Below, piece by piece: positions 48,225 through 62,449 of a stretch of 64,000 nucleotides of DNA (its first letter is position 1; each line of letters starts with the position of its first letter). The notes beneath the pieces are model-generated. The model was not told the DNA's origin. It saw nothing but the letters and a program-made list of their open reading frames with translations, and made no database searches. The stretch spans positions 324,106 through 388,105 of the forward strand of contig CAJJDN010000057.1 of NCBI GenBank assembly GCA_905182985.1, written 5' to 3'. The DNA comes from Paramecium sonneborni (taxonomy: Eukaryota > Ciliophora > Oligohymenophorea > Peniculida > Parameciidae). A program made the translations under genes and the position numbers.

Positions 48225-49902
48225 ATGTTTGAATTTATAAAAGAATTCATATAATTTGATGATTCAATTCATGCAGTATTTAAGGATCAATCAGCATTAA
48301 TATATTCAAACAATGAAACTCTAAGTTATTTTAACAGCAAAGGAGAAAAAAGCAGAATTAAAGTGTAAAATTGTAGAAAATACGATAACATTTAAGAAAA
48401 AGTCAAAGAAGTGTTGTAGGTTGCATCTAAATATACTTATCTAAATTCAGATTAAATCATTTATGAAGAAGCAGTTAAAATGAAGAAAATTTAGACTATT
48501 ATTTGGCCACTTGAATATTCAATTGAAAATGATTATGCCATATTAAAATCAATTGATGGTTATGCTTAAATGAAGTTAAATCTTCATACATACTAAATAT
48601 CTTTACAATACTATTCTTGTAATCAAACTGTTGCTGTAGTTAAGGAGATTGAAAATGATAATAATAATTTTGTAAATAATTTCATTAAGAAATACAATCT
48701 TGGAGCCTCCAAATCAACAGGAACTAATATAGATTGTGGTATAGGTTATACATATAGGATTCTTTAAAAAGAATATAGTTTAATTAACTTCCCAATCTAA
48801 TGGATAGCTCCTTTCTTTATTTTAGTAAAAGACTTTTTAAATAGTGAAAAATGTAAAATGTTAATATAAATAGAGTAGTATAATATTTAGATATTTAATT
48901 TCCAACAGAGTTGATAGAATATTTATTGAATGAATAGGAAGAAATGCAAGAATATTTTTATGAAACTTATAATTGCTATAAAATAAAAGATTAATTGATA
49001 ACAAAAATATTGATAGATGAGCCAATTAAAAAAGTGTAAATAAATGATAATGTGTCACCTATAATGAATAAGATAAGTTAAATAAATTTGGGAAGACCTA
49101 TTTTTATGCTTACAAATTAAGCATAGTTTTGGTTTTAAGTTGATGGAGGGATAGGATTAATAAATAATTAACTTTTATTAAGAGATGGAATATTTTGGGA
49201 ATATGGATAATAGAAATGGGAGTAATCAATATATGTATATATATTAAATTTATATATAAGAATGACAAATATAATTTGAGTGCATTTGATGTGTATTACA
49301 AACATTTAAACCTAAAGTATAAATAAAATGAGAATTTGATAATCACATAATTGTAGGAGAAACAAAAACCTATAGAATACTATAGAGTAGAATAAGGAAA
49401 TTTTGAAGAACTCAGAAAAGTTGAGTTAAGAGAAGTGGGAGAATTTTTATTATTAAAGAATGGTACTGTGAAAGCTAAATTTGTGGATAGAACAGTAATT
49501 TCATTTAAGTATCCTCCTCCATGTAGTATAAAAATAATATCAAATTATGGTTTAATAAATAGTATAGAGTTTAGTCCAATTTAAGATGAAAGATTGTATT
49601 TTACATACAATCATTATTTGGAGTATTTTGATGATGAATTACAAGTTTATATGCAATATTGTTTAAAGCTAGCTGAAGAATCTTATATTATTCCGGAGAT
49701 ATATTAATAGAGATAAACCCATAGTAATCAATTATCATCATGGGTTGAATAGGAGATGGAAAAAAATTAGAGATTTCTGGTTTTAAGTGGAAAGTATAGT
49801 TGTTAAGAATTAAATGAATAGAAAGAAGAATAATCTTTGGATGAAAGAATTTAATAATTACTTACAGCAAATTAAGAAATGTTATAAAAATTAAAGAAAT
49901 GA
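48225..49902 (+). CDS. 537-aa protein, possible C5orf34-like
   Basis: Two gaps, 38 nt (unusually long for this genome) and 26 nt, give 538 whole codons. The opening FIQFDDSIHAVFKDQSALIY resembles the N-terminal beta-strand module of C5orf34 homologues (DDSVxVxYxDGSxLxL). Later parts: YAILKSIDGYAQMKLNLHTY, PIFMLTNQAQFWFQVDGGIG, LINNQLLLRDGIFWEYG (polo-box-like beta strands), and ELREVGEFLLLKNGTVKAKF, VDRTVISFKYPPP. Similarity is at the level of pattern; treat the name as tentative. Stop lies 76 bp before eL15. Confidence 0.6.
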
Positions 49903-49978
49903 TTAAATTTATATATTGTGGGTTCTTTATGGGAATTTGAAAATTATTCATAAATAAAAATCTTTTTATCAGTTTGAA

Positions 49979-50646
49979 ATGGGAGCATACAAGTATTTAC
50001 AAGAACTTTGGAAAAAGAAACAATCAGATGTGTTGAGTTTCATAATGAGAATTAGAACATGGGAGTATAGATAATTGCCTGTAATTCACAGAGCCACAAG
50101 ACCAAGTAGACCAGATAAGGCTAGAAGATTAGGATATAAAGCTAAACAAGGTAATTAGATGTATAATAATTAATTAGGCTATGTAATTTACAGAGTAAGA
50201 GTAAGAAGAGGAGGTAGAAAATTACTCATTAGAAAAGGATTAGTAAAAGGCAAACCTAAGAGTTAAGGAGTTAATCAATTAAAACCAACAAGAAATCTTA
50301 GATCTGTAGCAGAAGAAAGAGTAGGTAGAAAGATAGGTGCTTTGAGAGTTTTGAATTCTTATTGGGTGGCTTAGGATGGCACTTATAAATATTATGAGGT
50401 TATTACTGTTGATCCATTCCATCCAGCTATTAGAGGAGATCCTAGAATTAATTGGATTACTAATCCTGTTCATAAACATAGAGAATTAAGAGGTTTTATA
50501 TATCTATTATTATAACAGGATTAACATCAGCTGGTAGAAAGAGTAGAGGGCTTAGAGTTAAGGGTCATCGTAATAATTAAACAAGACCTTCAAGAAGAGC
50601 TAATTACGCTAGAAGAAATAGAATATCCCTCAGAAGATTTAGATGA
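49979..50646 (+). CDS. RPL15: ribosomal protein eL15
   Basis: 204 aa, identical in length to the human protein, two introns (27 and 26 nt). Signatures: [105 protein letters not shown], and [15 protein letters not shown] at the end. Large-subunit protein of the cytosolic ribosome. Confidence 0.98.
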
Positions 50647-50853
50647 TATTAAGTTTTTTGTACAATCAACCAATCAATTTGAATCTATTTACTTCATTTC
50701 TCTTTCTCCAATTTTCACTCTAATTTATAACCTATATAAAGACTATTAGTTTTTCAAATGGTTATCAATTTTTAATTTTTATTTCATAATTTCAAGTTTT
50801 TTATTTCATAATTTCAAGTATTTAATTATATTTTATATATTGATCTTTAAAAC

Positions 50854-52149
50854 ATGTAAATGTCAGAAAGCGAATTTTTTGCTGATCTCAAATATAGGCT
50901 TGATTATTTAAAAAAATAAGAACTTATGGGAGTTGATATTCATGATAGAAACTTAGAATCAAGTTATTGTGAATCAGAAATTGACCCTGAATTAGATTAA
51001 ATTTTAACTAAGCAAGGTTTAGTCAAAAAAAAATAATAGATTCAGAATTAGAACTAATTAAACATGAAACTCAAAATGTTGAAAAATGTAAAAATTAACT
51101 TTAAAGAACTAAAAATATAAGATTTTGAAATTCTTTCAACATTAGGTATTTATTATTTCAATTATAAAATTATAGGTACTGGAACTTTTGGTAGAGTAAG
51201 GTAAGCTAAGATTAAAGGTGATCCTGAGAATAAAGTTTATGCACTCAAAATTTTAAAAAAAACAGAAGTAGTTAGACTCAATTAAGTTGAACATATAAAA
51301 TCAGAAAAGGACATCTTAACCTTTATAGAGCATCCATTCATTGTAAAAATGAAAACGTCGTTTCAAGATTAATTTTATATCTATATGCTATTTGAATATA
51401 TCTAAGGAGGTGAATTATTTAGTAGATTAAGAAAGGAAGGTCGTTTTGCAAATGATGTTTGTCTATTTTATGCAACTGAAATCTTGACCGCTATAATATA
51501 TATGCATAAAATGCAGATAGTGTATAGAGATCTTAAACCTGAAAATTTATTAATTGCTAAAGATGGGCATGTGAAAATTACTGATTTTGGTTTTGCTAAA
51601 AAAATAGGTAATGGTAAAACATACACCTTGTGCGGTACTCCTGAATATTTGGCTCCAGAAATTATAAAAGGATCAAAAGTTGGTTATGGTAAATCAGTCG
51701 ATTAATGGGCTTATGGTATTTTACTATTTGAAATGTTATCAGGGTAATAATATATATACAAAAGTAGATACCCCCCCTTTTATGATAATGAACCTATAGG
51801 AATATATAAGAAGATCTTATCTGGTCTCATAGAATTTCCCAAATTTTTTGATAACAAAGTTAAAGATGTAATAAGAAAACTTTTAAATCCAGAAATCTAA
51901 AATCGTTTGGGATTTAATGATGTACATAAATTTATAATTATATATTAATAGAATGGTGAATCAATAAAAAAACATAAATGGTTTAGAGGAGTGGATTGGA
52001 CACGCGTAGAAAATAGATAAATTCCTCCTCCTTGGATCCCTTACTTAAGATCAGAGGATGACGTTTTTTGGTTTGAAAAATATCCTGATTCTACTGATCC
52101 CCCAAAATAATTGCCTCGTGAGCTGTAACATATGTTTGATGATTTTTGA
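50854..52149 (+). CDS. cAMP-dependent protein kinase (PKA) catalytic subunit
   Basis: 403 aa with three introns (30, 24, 30 nt). A ~95-aa N-terminal extension precedes the kinase domain. Catalytic features are all present: [12 protein letters not shown] (G-loop), YALKILKK (ATP Lys), HIKSEKDIL (helix C Glu), [17 protein letters not shown], the activation-segment [14 protein letters not shown] with the phosphorylatable Thr, and [13 protein letters not shown]. The AGC tail has [16 protein letters not shown] and ends ...LQHMFDDF, close to the FxxF ending of PKA rather than the PKG tail. It phosphorylates Ser/Thr when released by cAMP-bound regulatory subunits; in Paramecium, cAMP controls ciliary beating (established, not shown here). 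Confidence 0.92.
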
Positions 52150-52310
52150 TTTCAATTAATTATTGCTTTGTTTTCATTTCCAATTTTCTAATACTACAGA
52201 TTGCTAATTTCTTTCTCATCACTTAGCTCTAATGCACTTTCTAGATTCCTTTTGATTTTTGAGATGTTTATATAAGGAATAATTATTAAATAAATTAAAA
52301 AAGATTTAAA

Positions 52311-52525
52311 ATGGTATTGACTTTCACTTATGTTTATTTAGGGAGCCCATAAATCATTGAGAATGAAGAAGAGATTGATTAAAGCTAATAAGCAAAATAG
52401 ACCTCTTCCTAATTGGTTTAGATATAGAACTGATAATACAATCAGGTATCAACTAATCATATTGTAATGCTAGGTATAATTCAAAACGTAGACATTGGAG
52501 AAGAACTAAGCTTAACATCAATTGA
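52311..52525 (+). CDS. RPL39: ribosomal protein eL39
   Basis: 52 aa with two 28-nt introns. The first intron begins directly after the ATG, so exon 1 consists of the start codon alone. The protein reads [51 protein letters not shown], a full match to the family. Large-subunit protein lining the exit tunnel. Confidence 0.96.
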
Positions 52526-52854
52526 TTTGTTTACAAATATAATATCGTACATTTATTAATAAATTCTAACTGTTTTGCTATATTCACAATTCTTAAATTA
52601 ATATACTATTTTATTGGTGTTGTCATTTTGTGCATTCATTTTAACTTATACTTTTGCATAATGATACATCAATTATAACGAGAAGAATTGTTTTTTTTAC
52701 TAAGTTTGCATTATTCATTAAAAAATTATTAAAGACTTTTACTTCTAAATTATTATTCTTTTGTTAAAATATGTTGTATTCATTTTGTTAACTGAATTTA
52801 ATTTTTGTCATACGATTATCATTTAGTTTTAATTTTAATTAGAATCTAAACAAA
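52526..52854. other. intergenic
   Basis: AT-rich spacer after eL39. Nothing recognised. Confidence 0.6.
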
Positions 52855-53548
52855 ATGAAAAGAAAACCAACACTGAATGTCGAATACGAAGAGTTAATTT
52901 AATAAGCAAAAAGCATGTTTAATTTAAACTAAGATGAAATGAATGAAATAATTATTCAAGTTAAAAAATTTGACCCTAAAGGAAGTGGTTATGTGGGAAA
53001 GCATGAGGTAGATGATGTACTTAGAGGTAATTGATTAAACTTTTATGAAGATCTTAAATTGTTAGATAATGATAAACTTATTAATAAGTTTAATGAAGAA
53101 TTAAAGATAATGAATGCAAAATTTCTTGACTTAAAACAAATTTGTGATCTCTATTGTAAATTGAAGCAATATCAATAATAATTGAATGAAGAGGAAACAA
53201 TCACCTAAGAATATAGTACTAAATCAAAATTATCTAGTCGATGCCTTTTGTGCCTTAGGTGGTTAACTTGATAAATCTGGATATGTACTAAAATCTACAA
53301 TAATTGAAACAATACAGAAAGAATTTGAAATGAATTTTGATTTAGATTAAATTTTGGGTGATCATGGCACTTAACTTGATTTTGATGAATTCTGCTAATT
53401 ATTCGAAAATGCTGGTGACGATGCCAAATCACTACTTACTGTATTTATAAAATTAATTTTATAGAGTATTTCATTGTCTAAAAGAAATCAAAATGATTTT
53501 GTTGTCAGATATAAAGACTTTGAAAAATGGGAAAAATCTGTTAATTGA
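52855..53548 (+). CDS. EF-hand protein, axonemal or calmodulin-like
   Basis: 214 aa, two 24-nt introns. Two pairs of EF-hand-like segments: KKFDPKGSGYVGKHEVDDVL and GGQLDKSGYVLKSTIIETI, then LDFDEFCQLFENAGDD. The first loop (DPKGSGYVGKHE) keeps most calcium ligands; the later ones are degenerate. The A-run at 53226-53229 is one base too long; with that removed the gene is 215 whole codons. The layout resembles the small EF-hand proteins of axonemal complexes, but no specific member can be named. Confidence 0.75.
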
Positions 53549-53641
53549 ATGGGAATTCGTAAATATTATATTTTTACAAAATATAGTTATCTTAATTTTA
53601 CATATATATATTATAATTCAGTTAATAATTTTTTAAATACA

Positions 53642-54004
53642 ATGGGAAACACAACAACAAAATTAAATAGAAAATTTGACGAATGGCTTAAAAAAGCCTA
53701 CTATTATGTATTCAAAGAGGAGGATCTGAGTGAAATTTCGGATGAAGTGCTATCTTAAGACGAAATAAATGAAAATGCTATTGAATTATAATAAAATAAA
53801 GAGCCATAAAATTAATAAGAATAAGAACCAGATCATGAAATAGAAGAAAATGTAAGTACTAATTCATACTAAATGGAATCTATAATTTGTACATCGATAA
53901 CAAAAGAAGAATTATTGCAAGATAAAAGAAAGGCTTCTACTTTGCTCCTATCAGAATTTGAACCAAAAAGAGTATGTATAAATAAAGAAGTCATGACAGA
54001 TTGA
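53642..54004 (+). CDS. small acidic protein with N-myristoylation signal
   Basis: 120 aa, intronless. The N terminus MGNTTTKLNRKFDEWLKKAY fits the MGxxxS/T-K myristoylation consensus and has a following basic patch, which suggests membrane attachment. The rest is acidic and Gln-rich (EIEENVSTNSYQMES). An in-frame ATG at 53549 would add 31 hydrophobic residues; I prefer 53642 because of the MGN motif. Function unknown. Confidence 0.6.
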
Positions 54005-54214
54005 TAAACCACATATTGTATTATTATATAAATTTTGTTCATAAATTATATCATTTTGATCACTTTAAACAATATATCCTAATCTTAATGCTAAGAATTA
54101 TATCATATGCCTATCTGGATAAATCTTTGATAGATTGTTGTTTGTTCTAATCAAAATATAAATTTTAGTTTAAAGTTAAATTATTATGAGGTTAAAATAT
54201 TTACATAATTATTA

Positions 54215-54461
54215 NNNNNNNNNNNNNNNNNNNNNNNNNNNNNNNNNNNNNNNNNNNNNNNNNNNNNNNNNNNNNNNNNNNNNNNNNNNNNNNNNNNNNN
54301 NNNNNNNNNNNNNNNNNNNNNNNNNNNNNNNNNNNNNNNNNNNNNNNNNNNNNNNNNNNNNNNNNNNNNNNNNNNNNNNNNNNNNNNNNNNNNNNNNNNN
54401 NNNNNNNNNNNNNNNNNNNNNNNNNNNNNNNNNNNNNNNNNNNNNNNNNNNNNNNNNNNNN
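54215..54461. other. assembly gap (247 N)
   Basis: Run of N of unknown true length. It removes the 3' end of the kinase-MORN gene on the minus strand. No protein can be read across it. Confidence 1.
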
Positions 54462-56474
54462 CCAGTATCCCTTTAAGTGAATATCACTTAAATCATTATA
54501 ATTAATATTCATTTGAATCTCTGGTTTTTCATTATTTAAAGTTCCAAATCCTTCAAAATAACCAGTAATAAAATCTCCTTAATAATTGATACTTCCATCT
54601 TTAAAATATAAAATACCTTTTCCATGCATCTAGCCAGTAAAGAGTTGCCCTTCATACTTTAAGATAGTCTTTGATTCATCATAATAAAGTTTATGATTTT
54701 TTTTATTTTAAATCATCTTCTAATTGAAATATTGATGTTAATTATTCATTTAGGTTTCCCATATTTTTCTATAAGATTCAAGCTTACTTATTCCATTAAT
54801 ATGTATTTATGATGTTTCTACACTAAAATCTCCTTGATGATGAGGAACTCCATTAAATTCAATCTAAATTTATGGTTGTTTTTAGATTTTATCTATAATT
54901 TGTTATTCATATGTAAAATAAGGAGATTTCTATGAAGGAAAATCTTTTTAAAATCTTGGAGTTGATCTTAATATTCCATGATCCCAAATCCCTATGATTT
55001 TATCTTTTGACAACCTATCAAATTAACCATAACCATTTAATTAATCATTACTAAATTCTCCAATATAATATTCTCCATTTGTTAATATCAATTTGCCGCC
55101 TCCATGTTTCCTATAATTATTAAGAATAATATTTACCTTCCTTTTTAAAATTCTCCTTCATATTTTTTAGCATAATACATTATATCTGAGCAATCTTAAA
55201 AATCATAACTTTTTTACAATTATATTGTATTGTAAAAGTACTGAACTCCAAAATTATGATACTAACCTCTCAAAAATTCACCTTCATAAATCAAATCTCC
55301 TGACTTAGATTTGAGACAACCTAACCTAATTAATATTGATATATACCTTTTCCCTAATATTATTCGTTTACAATTTCTCCACAATATTCATATCCATTTT
55401 ATTCCTATCTTGTTTAGATATTTCCAATTTTTCCTTACTCTTTTTTCATTTTGATAATACTGTCAGATATTTAAATTTAGGCTTTTTCAAGAGCTTAACT
55501 TACTTACAGTTCTTCTACTTGATTAAGATTGTTTGATCCAAAAAGCCTAACAGAATCTAATAGTTATAATTTAGGAATCTTTTATATATCATCCATTTTA
55601 GTTTAAATACATAATATATTAGAGGAAGGAGACTTTAATTTTTTAATTAATTATTAAAAATTTGGTCTCCTCACTAAATCTGTATCTATCATATCTATTA
55701 TTATATCAACAAAATTCCCAGAAAATTCTTTTTTAAACTTAATGATGGCTTAAATGCGTTAGGATAGAAAACTTTCATTTAGCTTATATTCTTTATATAA
55801 ATTATTGCTTTTCTGTTCTATAAAATAATATCCTTAATACTTGTGATTAATTCTAAAATAATCATACCAAGACCAAAAATTTAAACTCTATCTGTGTCAC
55901 AGACTCTGCCTTCAAATTCTTCGGGTGCAGGAAAACTATCTAATTCAAAATCAATAATTTTTTGGGTTTTATATCTCATTAACTTCTCATATGAAGATTC
56001 AGATTCAAAGAAAGGTTTAAGTTTCCAAACATTTCCATCATTAGTAAAAATGTTATCAAAGCTTAAATATTGTTTTTTCATTCCTAATATATGTTATGCC
56101 CCAGAAATTGAAACCAAAAGCTCAGTTATTTATTAATAAGTTAAACTTTTCTCCTTTTTTTATAAATATTCTTTCAGGGAATAGGTTGGATGTTCAGTTA
56201 AAAGACATAAAGTAAAATAGTTAGTATACCATTTTTCATGCGTATGAACAGCAATCTATTCAATTTTAGCAATTCCAAGATAATTTTGGTTTTAAATTTC
56301 TCTAGCAACCTCTAACTCATCCTTAAATGAAGTTTCACTTGATTTAAATTCTTTGTAATCAAATTTTTGGTTCTTTTCATTCTCATAAACTATACAGTTT
56401 CCTTTTTCTAAGATCCTTTTCATATTTGATAAGATAGGAATGCTGTCATTTGTATTGCTTTATTAAATACCCAT
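54462..56474 (-). CDS. pseudokinase-MORN fusion protein (3' end in gap)
   Basis: The N-terminal ~280 residues have the outline of a protein kinase without its catalytic motifs: CIVYENEKNQKFDYKEF, EVAREIQNQNYLGIAKIEQI, LTEHPTYSLKEYLQ, QIFGLGMIILELIT (subdomain IX-like) and TDLVRRPNFQQLIKKL (subdomain XI). No HRD or DFG is seen. A linker follows, then MORN repeats (YQGKG, GDLIYEGEFLRG, YEGEF, NGEYYIGEFSND) that usually bind phosphoinositides. One base is missing in the A-run at 55822-55825. The ATG is 27 bp from that of the divergent AMPK-like gene. At least one short intron lies in the MORN part; the exact number is unresolved. Confidence 0.65.
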
Positions 56475-56501
56475 TCGATTAAATATTAATTATAACAGTA
56501 A

Positions 56502-58341
<1,840 letters not shown>

Positions 58342-58672
58342 AATTTAAATGATTATATTATACTTAAATTTATTTTATAACAGATCTCAATCGAATAAAG
58401 TTATTTTATTTTTCTTGAATAATATTATTCATTTTTTGTAACAAAAATTCAATATTTGCTTTTAATTATAATTATTCCACATAAAATTAATATTAGTTTT
58501 TTATATTATTAACTTACAAATTTAAAGACGATTAAAATGTAATAATATATTTTAAAGTAATTCTAAATTTCTCTATCCTCTATATTTAAATCTCAAAATT
58601 CAGTTTCAATTATTCTAAATAAGAACTTCAAGGATAGTTAATTTTGGTACTTATTTATTTAGAAATAAAAAT
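58342..58672. other. intergenic
   Basis: AT-rich spacer. Nothing recognised. Confidence 0.6.
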
Positions 58673-59020
58673 ATGCTGTAATTTAATTAAAATCATCTAA
58701 TTGGACCCAAGCCTATTTTCATGCAGCCTTTGGAATTTTATAGGAATCTGGATGTAGATGACACTTAATGTACAGATGACTTTTCCAATAAAATTTTATC
58801 TTAAACTAATAATTCTTTCACATAAACTCCCAATATATAGACTAATGGACTTGCCAATTAAAAAAATAGCAAGAAAAAAGTTAAATTTAACCTCAACATT
58901 GTTCACTGTTAATTTAATTAGAAAGAACCTGCTTTAGCTATAGGAAGGCTAGTTTAAAAATTAATAAATTAAAAACCCCATCTCTATTGGGTAAACCCTT
59001 AGATCTTAAAAAACTAATGA
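58673..59020 (+). CDS. small unknown protein with RVxF-like motif
   Basis: 115 aa, intronless. Contains SKKKVKFNLNIVHC; KVKF preceded by Lys fits the RVxF docking motif for protein phosphatase 1, by inference only. The N terminus MLQFNQNHLIGPKPIFMQP and the C terminus QKPHLYWVNPQILKNQ show no domain. Could be a phosphatase regulator or unrelated. Confidence 0.5.
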
Positions 59021-60129
59021 GCCTTAATTTTAATGTCTATATTTAATCTTATTTTCTTATAACTATTTACATATAATATCTTTATTTAAACTTTATTAAT
59101 AAATTTCTGACAATATTTTATGTTTTAGTCAGATTCAGGTAAAATTGAATAATCTAAAAATACATGAGAATAAATAATTTAGAATTTCAGAAGTCTAAAC
59201 ATTCTTCTACTACAGGAATTGATAATTGCAATAGCTCTCTCAACAATCTTTATAAATCTAAAATTAATAATTTGAATTAACATAAATAATTAGGTATAAG
59301 AATTCAAAGAGTTTGATTACATTATACCCTGATTTTAAAATACAAGCTAAAAAATTTTAATTCAATAATTTTTCAAGTATTTGATATATTGCTGAACAAT
59401 TAAAATTATAATTTAAGAAGAATCAAACTCATTATTTCCAAACATCCCCTCTTAAATTATATTTTATGATTATGAAATTTTGTAGTCCATTTTTATTATT
59501 GAGTAACAATTTGAAAAATTAGATAATTATTTAAGAATTAGAAGTAAATATTTTTAAATTTTACTAATGAATTCTATACATATTATCAAGCTATCCAATA
59601 TTTGAATTATTATATTAGAAAGTATAAGATTTTTACCTTATCGCACCCTAATACATAATTCTCTATATTTTACTGTAATAAATAATTTATAAATTCAAGT
59701 TTACTTTTGAAAATTCTATTTAGCAGACATATTATTAAAATTAAATGAAATTCTCTAATAAATATTTGAAGATTTCTTTCCAAATCTTTAACTCATTAAG
59801 ATAGTCTTCTTCAATTATTACATTAAAATTAAAAAAAATATTTAAAAAATTTTTAGTAAATAGGCTTTCTTTTATTTTTATTCTTAGCAAACATCCTGTT
59901 TCCCTATTGATTGGTTTTATCTTATTATAATAAAATTTAGTATGATAAATTATTGATACATAATAATTTTGGGTTTTTTTTTCTAAATGTTATATCACTA
60001 TTAATTTAAATTTTATTTTCTTACCGATTTTTTAATTTTTGCTTTTTCTCCAGATAATAATTCATTAGGAAAATAATTAGAAAATTTTTACATAATATTT
60101 CTTAAATATTATTATTTTAATTAAATTTT
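59021..60129. other. long intergenic stretch with one possible short gene
   Basis: Mostly very AT-rich without coding character. One candidate lies at 59120-59316 (+): ATG, a 44-nt GT...AG segment, then a frame reading SKHSSTTGIDNCNSSLNN and ending GIRIQRV before TGA, 51 codons in all. A 44-nt intron is long for this genome, so this may be a remnant. The rest (59317-60129) holds nothing I recognise. Confidence 0.4.
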
Positions 60130-61815
60130 ATGAATATAATTAAGTATTACCGAAAGACCTTACTAAGGCCCACATTTGCATTTTTCTGGAAAAAAGAAGT
60201 TAATTAATAAAAGACTGGAATAAACGATGAGAAAAATTAAAATTAAACTGGTGGTATAAAATTTTATTAGATTAAGAATGGAAGGGAAAAGAGGAATATT
60301 TAGCTGATCTTAGAAAAAAGAGAGAAGAATATGAAAAAATGAAAATAAAAAATGAAAAAGAAGTTCGTACATAAACTATACGATAAGCAAGAGAACATGA
60401 AGTTAATTATGGAAAAGTGGATTTCGCAAAAGTTTTTATTGATAACATAAATATCTAATATTCTAGTGAATTTAAGCATCCAGAAGAAATGTTTAATTTT
60501 CTAGGAACACTCAAAGTACAATTAACTGAATAAAATTTAATGTCCTGCGTTAATGCCTTTATTTAGTTTGCAGATAAAATTACAGAAGATGATTTAATAA
60601 GATATGAATTTTAAGAATTTTAAGCAATCTTAACTAAATAAATAAGAATAATAAGCAATGTTGATAATTTAGTAAAAATCACAAAATTACTTGATATATT
60701 ATGTTTGCCATCTGAGCATGAAATTTGGGGCTAATTAGAAATTTCTATTTTGAATAGAATGTCTAAATTGACTTTAAATTAGCTTTTGGAAATCTTATCT
60801 CATTTAAGCAATTAAAAAGAAGGTTCAGATTAATTTTGGGATTAGTGCGAAAATTAAATTCAGGATGGACTTAATAAATTGCATGATATAAATTAACAAT
60901 ACCAATTAGTTATTTAAACTTTAATGTGCTATTGGAGAGTTTAAAGAGGGTAACTTATCAAAATCAATAAATAGAACCAAATAATTTATAAGGGGTTTAA
61001 TAGGAATAATGTTGTAAAATTCAAAAGATTAGACAATTTATTAAGAATTACCATTAAATTCTATAATTTAAGGTGTTCTTGTTATGGGATAACTCTGTGA
61101 AAAATAGGATACAGTTGATATTGTTAAGAGTTAACAATTCAAAAATTATTTTATTGATGTAGAATAACATTTGTTAAAATAATTTGATACTTTGAATTTC
61201 GAATAAATTTGCTTAATAAGTTAAGGGTTTGGATTTGAATTCGGAAGTGAAAAATTTCTGTAGAAATTGGAAAGTAAAATTTTAGAAAACTTTGATAAAT
61301 ATGATTTATAAGAGTTAAAACTGATAGTTAAAAGCTTTTTGCTTTCATATAGAGGTTCAAAGTAAAATGACATTATAAAATAATTAGGAAATTGTTTAAA
61401 ATTATGATGAACAAAATTTCTTCTTTAAAACATGAATTTACATCAACAGAATTAGCGGAGATCGTAAAATCCTATTATATTACAGAAAATGACAACTAAG
61501 AGTTTTATGTTGACATTGAAAGAAAAAGTATCTATGATATTTAATCAGTTTTATAGAGATTAAAAGAGGTTAGAGAAATAACACCTTCAGAAATTTATGA
61601 AATTGCATACAGTTATTTAATTACAAGAATAGGATCAAGAGAATTTTATAAATTATTGGAGATTGTATTTGATCAAATATAAAATTTAGGTTATAACTTT
61701 TAGATTTGAAGATTTGAGATAGAATGCTATTTTAATGAGTAAATTACATGATTTATACTTAAAAAGTGCACTTTGTGACACAAAACTCATAGAAAGGATG
61801 GCCTCTGTTTTGTGA
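60130..61815 (+). CDS. alpha-helical protein, probably mitochondrial
   Basis: 530 aa; introns of 20, 25, 26 and 22 nt make 531 whole codons. The N terminus MNIIKYYRKTLLRPTFAFFW is rich in Arg/Lys and hydrophobic residues and lacks acids, as in mitochondrial presequences. A charged helix follows (YLADLRKKREEYEKMKIKNE), then repeated helical hairpins (FLGTLKVQLTEQNLMSCVNA, ISILNRMSKLTLNQLLEILS, QLIVQ-type segments). This recalls the FASTK-like or heptatricopeptide proteins of mitochondrial RNA metabolism in alveolates, but without a diagnostic motif. Function is inferred. Confidence 0.6.
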
Positions 61816-61876
61816 TAATTTGGTATTTGTGTTTTTAGAATAATCTAATTTAATTTACACAAATAAAAGCTACATG

Positions 61877-62320
61877 TCATTTTATATTTCTTGTTTTTTT
61901 AACATCCGATCTTTATCTTTTACATTATATTCTCTATTTAATTTTATATTAACTAGGTGGAGGTATTATAAATTCACTTTTATCTGGTTTACTGCATTCG
62001 AAAATCATTTCTCTTAATTTGTCGATAGCATCTTCTAGATTTTTTGATTATTCCCTAGTAAATTGACTTGTTAGAATAATTTCTCCTTCCTTATTGACAA
62101 AATTGGGATAAAGCCTTAAAAATTTTAATTTCTATTAATCATTTAGCCAATCAGCAGATTATAGATTAAATCTTATTTCAGCTTTAGAATTTGTTTTATT
62201 AACATGTTATCCTCCTGGTCCAGAGCTTTTACTAAACCTGCATTCTAATTTCTCTTTTGGAATAAATATGCTTCTATAGGAGCAAAATTTAGTTAGCAAT
62301 AATTATTGAAATTTAAACAT
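61877..62320 (-). CDS. peptidyl-tRNA hydrolase ICT1/ArfB-like (GGQ protein)
   Basis: 147 aa, intronless. A short N terminus (MFKFQQLLLTKFCSYRSIF) fits a mitochondrial presequence. Then IPKEKLECRFSKSSGPGGQH and VNKTNSKAEIRFNLQSADW, with the GGQ motif that catalyses peptidyl-tRNA hydrolysis in class I release factors. The protein lacks the codon-recognition domains of RF1/RF2, which is the ICT1/ArfB architecture. The C terminus is basic (QCKRQRSDVKKTRN), matching the tail that enters the mRNA channel of stalled ribosomes. A truncated copy lies at 62999-63355. Confidence 0.9.
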
Positions 62321-62449
62321 TTAATGTTTATTGCGAGAAAAATATTAATTTGAATGAATAATTATCTGTAATGAATTAAATGTCTATAAACTTAGTGATG
62401 GAATAAAATTTGTTGTTTTATATTAATATTTAATATTTAACAAATTATT

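Noticed and set aside
51484..51705. 73-residue kinase fragment as a separate gene
   Set aside because: It is an internal piece of the PKA catalytic subunit; the apparent end is a TAA read as Gln.
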